The translations under genes and the position numbers were made by a program. A DNA stretch of 18,930 bases from Candidatus Njordarchaeota archaeon. Lineage in GTDB: Archaea > Asgardarchaeota > Njordarchaeia > Njordarchaeales > Njordarchaeaceae. Of this stretch, positions 13,925 to 18,930 are shown piece by piece. Each line of letters starts with the position of its first letter. The first letter of the stretch is position 1. The notes beneath the pieces were generated by a model that was not told where the DNA came from, ran no database searches, and saw only the letters and a list, made by a program, of their open reading frames with translations. Location of the stretch: contig JAHQWF010000123.1 in NCBI GenBank assembly GCA_029856055.1, positions 1 to 18,930 on the forward strand, given 5' to 3'.

Positions 13925-14279
13925 CACTGAAATAGAAGAATTATTTAATAGAATTAAGTCCAAGCCAAAAGTCAAACATGTAGTGATTTTTGATAATAAT
14001 GGAAAGATTATAAAAGCTAGTAATGTGAAACTAGATGTACTAGGGAAAATCGCCAGCGAGAGTTTAGTTATCCTAGAAACAGTTCTGTCATCGCTAAAAA
14101 GATACGGATCTGGACAAAACGTAAGGCTACTGAGTGTTAGGGTAAACACAGATAAAGGAAACATATATGTAATAAAAAGTAAATACTTTAGTACAGCATT
14201 TCTTCAAGAAGTAGGATTAACCACCGATGAAAAAAAAGTAATACAGACATTACGGGAAATCCAAGAAATCTTAATATAA
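13917..14279 (+). CDS. Roadblock/LC7-like small protein
   Basis: A 120-residue protein when started at GTG 13917, which has GAGGAGGG nine bases upstream; a TTG at 13899 is less likely. The predicted order is helix, then VKHVVIFDNNGKIIKAS (a strand-turn-strand typical of Roadblock/LC7), the helix LGKIASESLVILETVLSSLK, strands RLLSVRVNTDKGNIYVIKSK, and a C-terminal helix. The Roadblock fold acts as a dimerisation platform and as a GAP or scaffold for Ras-like GTPases of the MglA/Rag type, which archaea encode. I cannot see a GTPase gene in this window. Assignment rests on pattern only, so it is moderate in confidence. It is convergent with the next gene, with a one-base gap. Confidence 0.65.
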   Translation: MDNTEIEELFNRIKSKPKVKHVVIFDNNGKIIKASNVKLDVLGKIASESLVILETVLSSLKRYGSGQNVRLLSVRVNTDKGNIYVIKSKYFSTAFLQEVGLTTDEKKVIQTLREIQEILI

Positions 14280-14280
14280 C

Positions 14281-15849
14281 TTATGGTTGAATAGACACAC
14301 GCTTTAATAGTGCTATAGCCACGTAAAATGCTAAATGCTTATACGAGATAAGTATTATATGCAATCCATAACTCGGTTCTTGACCAATAGCAAGATAAAA
14401 ATTCTCATAAGATGTAGTTATCGATGCTGCAGCACCACTTGGCCCATATGGAGAGAGATTAGAAATTCCCAATAATTCTGACTCATTTAAATCGACAAAT
14501 AAAACCTCACCCTCCAAGTATGCAGCCCCAGGACCAGACAATATCAACGTTATAGTAAAATTCTCCTCAGGGTATACGCATGGGATCCCATCAATATATC
14601 TTGGAGTATCGACGGATATTGAAGCCCTTAAACCCACTTCAACCAAATTACCTATATCAACTGGTATTGTTAAACAATTATAGGGAACCCACCCCCCAAT
14701 TCCTGGATCAAAAACCTCAATCCACATAAATAAATCTGTTACACGAAGATACGTGAGATCTTCTGAAGCGTTATAAAACCCGCCGAGATAACCCAATACT
14801 ACCCTTGAGGGAATACCTTTCATTCTCAAGGCTAATGCCAAGGTATAAACATACTGCATAAAAGATCCGCCGCCTTCCGATATAAATGATGCTACCGGAT
14901 CTCCAGAATACCCAATCTGTTCATACGACACGTTGTAATTGAGAGAGAAGTAGTATGATAACAGAGATACAGCGTCATAAACGGTAGCATTGTCATCAAT
15001 AGTTATGTTAGAAACAACATTATAGACAACTGGATAGCTATCAAAATAATCTTCTGGAATGAAAACAAAGCGATTTAACTCCGGATGTGAATTTACATAA
15101 TTTTTAACATCAAATAATGTGGCTGATGAAGAGATTACATATGCATTATCAATGAAATCTCCATAAACTTCATACTCAATAACAAACCTAGCAGGCCTAT
15201 CTGCGGATACATGTACAAGTAAATTTTCATTAGGATTAGAAATCCTTGGCACAAACACTATCCTGGAGACATTAATATTAACTGGAGGAAATAGATTAGC
15301 TTCAACACCGTAATTAACTTGCCATAAACTAACTAAATCAATATCTTGAACACCCTCGCCTACTTCAACTGGCTTAATGACCTTAAAACTAAACGCCCCT
15401 CTTTCTTCCCCAGAATAATCACTATAGGCCTCTACTCCCCGCAACCAACCAACATCGGTTTCATAATAATCAAAAACATTTAGTCTCCACGCTAGTAATG
15501 GCACGGATCCCTCTATTATAAAATTAATATAAGACAGATTCAACCTCTTTATAATATCTTCGGGGCTACTTGAGGTAGGAGGAGGTTGGGGGTAAGTGTA
15601 ATTTCCTTCTGGAGGATTAATATATCTAGATATATCTGGTGGAGGCCTACTCCTATTATTCTCGTTGAACCAATTTTCATTATATCTATCGGATAAATCC
15701 TTAATTTTCAGAACATCAACTCCATGAAAATAAGCTACCCCAATGCTAAGTGAAACGAGAATGACAACTATTAAGACTATATAAGGTAAATCTCTTAGCG
15801 CTTTGGATCTTTTGATCTTATCAAGCCCTGGTAGAGCAACCCTAGGCAA
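14281..15849 (-). CDS. Membrane-anchored transglutaminase-like protein with a degenerate active site
   Basis: A 522-residue protein. One N-terminal membrane segment (about residues 21-41, LPYIVLIVVILVSLSIGVAY) follows a basic cytoplasmic start. Then come a Pro-rich linker (68-92), a beta-rich extracytoplasmic region, a transglutaminase/protease-like core (about 280-400) and a further beta domain; there are many Asn-X-Ser/Thr sequons. The core is recognised by LALALRMKGIPSRVVLGYLG and WIEVFDPGIGGWVPYN. Aligned by eye with active members, the nucleophile Cys falls on Phe330 (or Ser329), the His of HAW on Phe374 (FMW) and the Asp of VDPT on Asn391 (YNCLT). It is thus probably catalytically dead and may bind or scaffold at the cell surface. 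The start is TTG with GGGTG seven bases upstream. It lies downstream of EF-2 on the same strand but has its own TATA-like box. Confidence 0.78.
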   Translation of the reverse strand: MPRVALPGLDKIKRSKALRDLPYIVLIVVILVSLSIGVAYFHGVDVLKIKDLSDRYNENWFNENNRSRPPPDISRYINPPEGNYTYPQPPPTSSSPEDIIKRLNLSYINFIIEGSVPLLAWRLNVFDYYETDVGWLRGVEAYSDYSGEERGAFSFKVIKPVEVGEGVQDIDLVSLWQVNYGVEANLFPPVNINVSRIVFVPRISNPNENLLVHVSADRPARFVIEYEVYGDFIDNAYVISSSATLFDVKNYVNSHPELNRFVFIPEDYFDSYPVVYNVVSNITIDDNATVYDAVSLLSYYFSLNYNVSYEQIGYSGDPVASFISEGGGSFMQYVYTLALALRMKGIPSRVVLGYLGGFYNASEDLTYLRVTDLFMWIEVFDPGIGGWVPYNCLTIPVDIGNLVEVGLRASISVDTPRYIDGIPCVYPEENFTITLILSGPGAAYLEGEVLFVDLNESELLGISNLSPYGPSGAAASITTSYENFYLAIGQEPSYGLHIILISYKHLAFYVAIALLKRVSIQP

Positions 15850-15871
15850 CTAGTACACCCGTATACTGAAA

Positions 15872-15897
15872 GAGAACTATATAATACCTTAAAAGCA
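15872..15897 (-). promoter_or_regulatory. TATA-like promoter element for the transglutaminase-like gene
   Basis: On the minus strand the sequence GCTTTTAAGGTATTATATAG lies about 25-45 nt before the TTG start at 15849. It offers a CTTTTAAGG element followed by TATTATATAG. Between this and the EF-2 stop lies a pyrimidine-rich tract (CCCTTTCCCTTGTTTCTT on the minus strand) that may terminate EF-2 transcription. Confidence 0.4.
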
Positions 15898-15942
15898 ACC
15901 AGTTATTTAAATATAATATTAAGAAACAAGGGAAAGGGCGTT

Positions 15943-18195
15943 TTATCTACGCTCATAAATGAATCTCGAGAAGTCCTCAACAGTGGGTAGCTTCTCGGGC
16001 AATCCCTTTCTCTTACGGATACTCATAATAACATCCAACTGCAAGTTCTTAAGAACTTCTTCCCAAGCGTAGAATTGATATCCAAAGAATGCTCTACCAG
16101 AACTAGCGCTCCTAAGTAACTCGGCCAAATCCACTGTCTCAGCTGCAGGAACTTTAGCTATAATGTGTGCTGTATCTTCGGTTAAGTTAGTCTCAAGCAC
16201 TTTACCACGCTTCTTCTGGATTAATGTTAGTATAGCGCCCATGTAATTCTGGGGAACCTTAATGTCGACTCTTAGTATAGGCTCATAAAGTGTGGGTTCA
16301 GCCGTTAGGAATGATATAGATAAAGCGGAGTAAACCATCGGGAATATTTGAGCCATCTGCGTATGCGCTGGATCTACGTGCACGAAAGCATCGGTAATTA
16401 CTGCCTTAATATTTTGAGCAGGCTCCTTAGCTAAAATGCATCCTTCCACAAAATTCCTAAAAGTGCTGATCACATAATCACGAATTCTTTCAAACCTTTG
16501 AACACCGACTGTAGCATCAATCAATATATTTGTACCATCAATATCGATGATTCTCCTAGCAATATCGGCGGGCCAACCGAATTTCTCTCTAAGAATCTTA
16601 GCTCGTAATTTTGGATCTTGCTCCCGCTTTATAATGCCCTTACGTATAGCTTCAGCTACTTCATCCTCAAGAGGCTCCACATATATCTTTATTCTATTCA
16701 ACGCATTAGGGCTCTTAGTCCATATCTCTTCCCCTCGCTTCTTAATTCTCTCCCTATATACAATAATTGGCTCATCAACTTCGATATCAACTTTCATGGC
16801 TATACGCTTAACCAAGATCTCGATCTGCAGTGGATCAATACCCTGAAGAACATAGACACCAGCTTCTCTATCGAGATAAAATGATGCTGTTGGGTCAGCC
16901 ATAGTCCATAATCTAGCAACTTCACCAAGTTTGTCGATCTCTTGAGGATTCCTAGGGCGGATTGTCCTACTCACTACAGGATCACTTGCATAAGGAATTG
17001 GCTCAAACCCGAATTCATCAGCTTCAATTAAATCATTATATTTTTCAACGACTTCTTTAGATACAAATGCTTCACCGGCCGGAACAATGAATCCAGTAAC
17101 AGCAAACATGTTACCAGCAGGTATCTCATCTACATCAAGAATATCCATAAGCTCCATGACCCCAAGTCTATGAGGCCTAGCGGTACTCCTAGCATTCAAA
17201 AGGAAAATTTCAGATTCCTTCCTAAAGGTACCGCTCCAAATTCTACCGATCAAGGTAGCCCTAAAACTCTTAGGATGAATGAAAATCTTGGTAATCATTC
17301 CAACAAGAGGCCCGTTTCTATCAACATTTAACATTGATTTATAAACATCAAGATCTCTAGAACCCCTCCAAATAGCCTCAATCTTATACTTTTGTGCAGT
17401 GAGTGGATCAGGTAAATGCTTAATAATCATCTCTAGTAAAGCTTCATCCAACGGCAAATTATCACGCAACCACTTAATGTCTCCTTCCTTATACTTCTCG
17501 AAAACCTTAATGTATCCGGCCTTGGGATCCTCGAACTTCTTTTTTAAAGCATCAAAAGTAAAACCCCAACCATCCTTAGCAGAACCAATAGCAACATTGC
17601 CCTTGATGAAAGATACCTTCCAATCGTTTTTGAATTCGGGAGGAGCGTACTTCTCAATCAATTTATTAACATCATCGATAATCCTATCAATATGAGAAAC
17701 GACTTCTCTAGGAGTAAGATTAAGCTCCCTAATCAATCTATCCACTTTATTAATGTACAAAACAGGCTTACACATCTCTTGCATAGCCAAATACAAGTTA
17801 GTCTCAGTCTGAGTCATCACTTTTTCTACAGCATCAACAAGCAGGATAATACCGTCACTAGCCCTAATAGCCCTAGAAACTTCACCAGTAAAACTAATGT
17901 GACCGGGAGTATCGTTCAATTGAATCAAGTATTGTTTACCATCAAACTCATAAAGCAGGTTCACAACAGTAGTGAAAATCGTGATAATACGCTTCTGCTC
18001 CTCCTCATCAAAGTCAGTCAATCTTTTCTCTCCAGCAAGATCTCTAGATAGCATACCAACCCTAGCAAGCAAATAATCGCACGTAGTAGACTTCCCATGG
18101 TCAATATGAGCGACTACGCTAAATATCCTTCGTTGTTCTAGAGGTAGTGTCTTGATTAGACGCCTTATCTCTTCAGCTTGTTTGATTTTAACCAT
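15943..18195 (-). CDS. Divergent elongation factor 2 (aEF-2-type translocase GTPase)
   Basis: A 750-residue protein when started at ATG 18195, which has GGGTGAGG just upstream and gives the normal EF-2 N-terminus; the frame extends to 18333 but those residues do not belong to the family. All five EF-2 domains are present. Intact GTPase motifs: AHIDHGKST (29-37), DTPGH (95-99), NKVD (149-152) and GSAKDGWGF (204-212). Altered: switch I RGIT reads RIIT (69-72); DTPGHVDF reads DTPGHISF; DAVEGVMTQTE reads DAVEKVMTQTE; the domain III signature GMGELHLE reads GIDPLQIE (452-459); the domain IV loop HEDxxHRGPAQ reads HVDPAHTQMAQ (606-616), keeping His611 at the diphthamide position but losing Arg-Gly-Pro. 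Domain V (PTLYEPILRVDIKVPQNYMG, SGRAFFGYQF) is well kept. It is probably a diphthamide-independent EF-2 paralog; whether it is the only EF-2 cannot be seen. Confidence 0.9.
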   Translation of the reverse strand: MVKIKQAEEIRRLIKTLPLEQRRIFSVVAHIDHGKSTTCDYLLARVGMLSRDLAGEKRLTDFDEEEQKRIITIFTTVVNLLYEFDGKQYLIQLNDTPGHISFTGEVSRAIRASDGIILLVDAVEKVMTQTETNLYLAMQEMCKPVLYINKVDRLIRELNLTPREVVSHIDRIIDDVNKLIEKYAPPEFKNDWKVSFIKGNVAIGSAKDGWGFTFDALKKKFEDPKAGYIKVFEKYKEGDIKWLRDNLPLDEALLEMIIKHLPDPLTAQKYKIEAIWRGSRDLDVYKSMLNVDRNGPLVGMITKIFIHPKSFRATLIGRIWSGTFRKESEIFLLNARSTARPHRLGVMELMDILDVDEIPAGNMFAVTGFIVPAGEAFVSKEVVEKYNDLIEADEFGFEPIPYASDPVVSRTIRPRNPQEIDKLGEVARLWTMADPTASFYLDREAGVYVLQGIDPLQIEILVKRIAMKVDIEVDEPIIVYRERIKKRGEEIWTKSPNALNRIKIYVEPLEDEVAEAIRKGIIKREQDPKLRAKILREKFGWPADIARRIIDIDGTNILIDATVGVQRFERIRDYVISTFRNFVEGCILAKEPAQNIKAVITDAFVHVDPAHTQMAQIFPMVYSALSISFLTAEPTLYEPILRVDIKVPQNYMGAILTLIQKKRGKVLETNLTEDTAHIIAKVPAAETVDLAELLRSASSGRAFFGYQFYAWEEVLKNLQLDVIMSIRKRKGLPEKLPTVEDFSRFIYERR

Positions 18196-18326
18196 TTCCC
18201 TCACCCATTTTTTCTCGCGAGTTAATGCCTTATTTTTTGTTTTTGATTGCATAAGGTTCTGTTCATTCCTTTTTAATGCAATATATGCTTTTAATATTTT
18301 GAACTTAGTTATTAAGGGTGTGAAAT
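18196..18326. promoter_or_regulatory. Divergent promoter region (EF-2 / metallophosphoesterase)
   Basis: The 131-bp AT-rich spacer holds TGCTTTTAATATTTTG (about 18286-18301) on the plus strand, a TATA-like element 26-40 nt before the TTG at 18327. Read on the minus strand, the same stretch (CAAAATATTAAAAGCA) lies about 90-105 nt before the EF-2 ATG. One AT-rich core may therefore serve both directions. Confidence 0.35.
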
Positions 18327-18930
18327 TTGTCAAGTAGAGTAATGTTATTATTTGCCTTATTTGTAGTAGTTTTAATTTTAGTGTCTTTTACCGCATCTAT
18401 ATATACAGCAAATGCTGAAACATTAAGAATAATTCCTATGTTACCCGGTATTGAATACATTGTCTCTGAATGTCCATCACTTAATGTATCTGTAGCTAAG
18501 CCAGCTACTATAACGCCTGGAGGGGTTTTCGCTATTGAGTTTAAGAGGGAGGTTAATGTTTCTAAAGGCTTCATGTATTTCATTAGCCTAGAAAATAACG
18601 AATTAAAAGTCAATAATTTCACAATAGTTGTTGAAAGTGTAAATAAAGTTGTTATTAAGATTAAAGTACCTAAAGATGTTGTTCCAGGACTTTATGACTT
18701 AGTTTTAACAGGCGAAGAAAGAATTTACTTACCAAGAAGTGTGTGGGTTGTTAAGCCTGGAATATATGAACTTAAAGTTGTGCATTTTACAGACAGACAT
18801 TTTGGTTCAGGTTATCCTGATGAAATTGTTGGTGATTATAAAAGATTTGCCGGATATATATTAGCAAACATACTTAAGCCCGACATAATTTTCGTTACAG
18901 GCGATGAAGCAGATAAAGCTGCAGAACATG
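18327..18930 (+). CDS. Secreted metallophosphoesterase (calcineurin-like), 3' truncated by the window
   Basis: An open frame runs from TTG 18327 (AAGGGTGTG seven bases upstream; an in-frame ATG at 18342 is the alternative) off the right edge, giving 201 residues. Residues 1-30 form a signal peptide with a long hydrophobic core (LLFALFVVVLILVSFTAS) and an ANA cleavage-type site before Glu31. Residues ~31-145 look like a beta-sandwich (WVVKPGIYELKV closes it). Then the phosphoesterase domain starts: HFTDRHFG with the metal-binding D156-x-H158, and PDIIFVTGDEAD with the GD at 192-193. These are the first two motifs of the calcineurin-like superfamily; the GNH and later His motifs lie beyond the window. 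The substrate is unknown; exported members often act on nucleotides or phosphoesters outside the cell. Confidence 0.82.
   Translation, partial: MSSRVMLLFALFVVVLILVSFTASIYTANAETLRIIPMLPGIEYIVSECPSLNVSVAKPATITPGGVFAIEFKREVNVSKGFMYFISLENNELKVNNFTIVVESVNKVVIKIKVPKDVVPGLYDLVLTGEERIYLPRSVWVVKPGIYELKVVHFTDRHFGSGYPDEIVGDYKRFAGYILANILKPDIIFVTGDEADKAAEH

Noticed and set aside
16547..18051. Several plus-strand open frames opposite the EF-2 gene
   Set aside because: They are antisense shadows; EF-2 domain motifs on the minus strand explain the region fully.
18196..18333. 46-codon N-terminal extension of the EF-2 frame
   Set aside because: ATG 18195 has a strong GGTGAG ribosome binding site and gives the usual EF-2 N-terminus; the extra residues overlap the promoter region.
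18305..18622. 105-codon minus-strand open frame at the right end
   Set aside because: It is antisense to the metallophosphoesterase gene, whose signal peptide, D-x-H and GD motifs support the plus strand.
1..18930. tRNA, rRNA, CRISPR or insertion sequence
   Set aside because: No cloverleaf-type TTC/GGTTCGA pattern, regularly spaced repeats, transposase motifs or terminal inverted repeats were found by eye on either strand.

Overview
The window is chromosomal DNA from an archaeon, most likely a member of the TACK/Thermoproteota group. The evidence is an informational gene set found only in archaea and eukaryotes (GINS, Orc1/Cdc6, aIF1A, RIO1 kinase, eL19, eL32, EF-2, KEOPS Pcc1), GGTGAT/GGAGG-type ribosome binding sites, ATG/GTG/TTG starts, visibly AT-rich DNA and tightly packed or overlapping genes. 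No mobile element, CRISPR array, rRNA or tRNA was recognised. The divergent EF-2 at the right end resembles the diphthamide-independent EF-2 paralogs reported from Geoarchaea, Korarchaeota and Asgard archaea. Together with the crenarchaeal flavour this makes a Geoarchaea-like lineage a reasonable but unproven guess.

Left part (1-4163, plus strand): the 3' end of an unidentified gene, then a RecJ-like DHH nuclease, the KEOPS subunit Pcc1 and a THUMP-domain tRNA methyltransferase (Trm14-like), all tightly linked. The methyltransferase start is odd: conserved N-terminal sequence lies upstream of the first ordinary start codon. After a 176-bp gap carrying two dyads and two TATA-like boxes comes a PAC2-family protein (proteasome assembly chaperone family).

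Replication block (4310-7174): a coiled-coil protein and GINS51 on the minus strand, and divergently an Orc1/Cdc6 initiator coupled to a small winged-helix regulator on the plus strand.

Translation block (7201-12819, minus strand, transcribed right to left): uS14, uS8, uL6, eL32, eL19, uL18, uS5, uL30, then aIF1A and RIO1 kinase. This is the middle of the archaeal spc operon, but the usual upstream genes (uL14, uL24, eS4, uL5) and downstream genes (uL15, SecY) are missing at both ends, so the operon is broken up in this genome. uS14, uL6 and uL30 have N-terminal extensions, and uL18 and eL32 have strongly acidic tails.

Right part (12922-18930): a YjbQ-family protein; divergently, a two-gene unit of an SSSCA1/p27-type zinc-ribbon protein overlapping a Roadblock/LC7-like protein; convergent to these, a membrane-anchored transglutaminase-fold protein whose whole catalytic triad appears replaced; upstream of it the divergent EF-2; and divergently from EF-2 the start of a secreted metallophosphoesterase that runs off the window.

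The strongest points for follow-up are the EF-2 (altered diphthamide loop, switch I and domain III signature), the apparently dead transglutaminase, the fragmented spc operon and the missing start codon of the tRNA methyltransferase.
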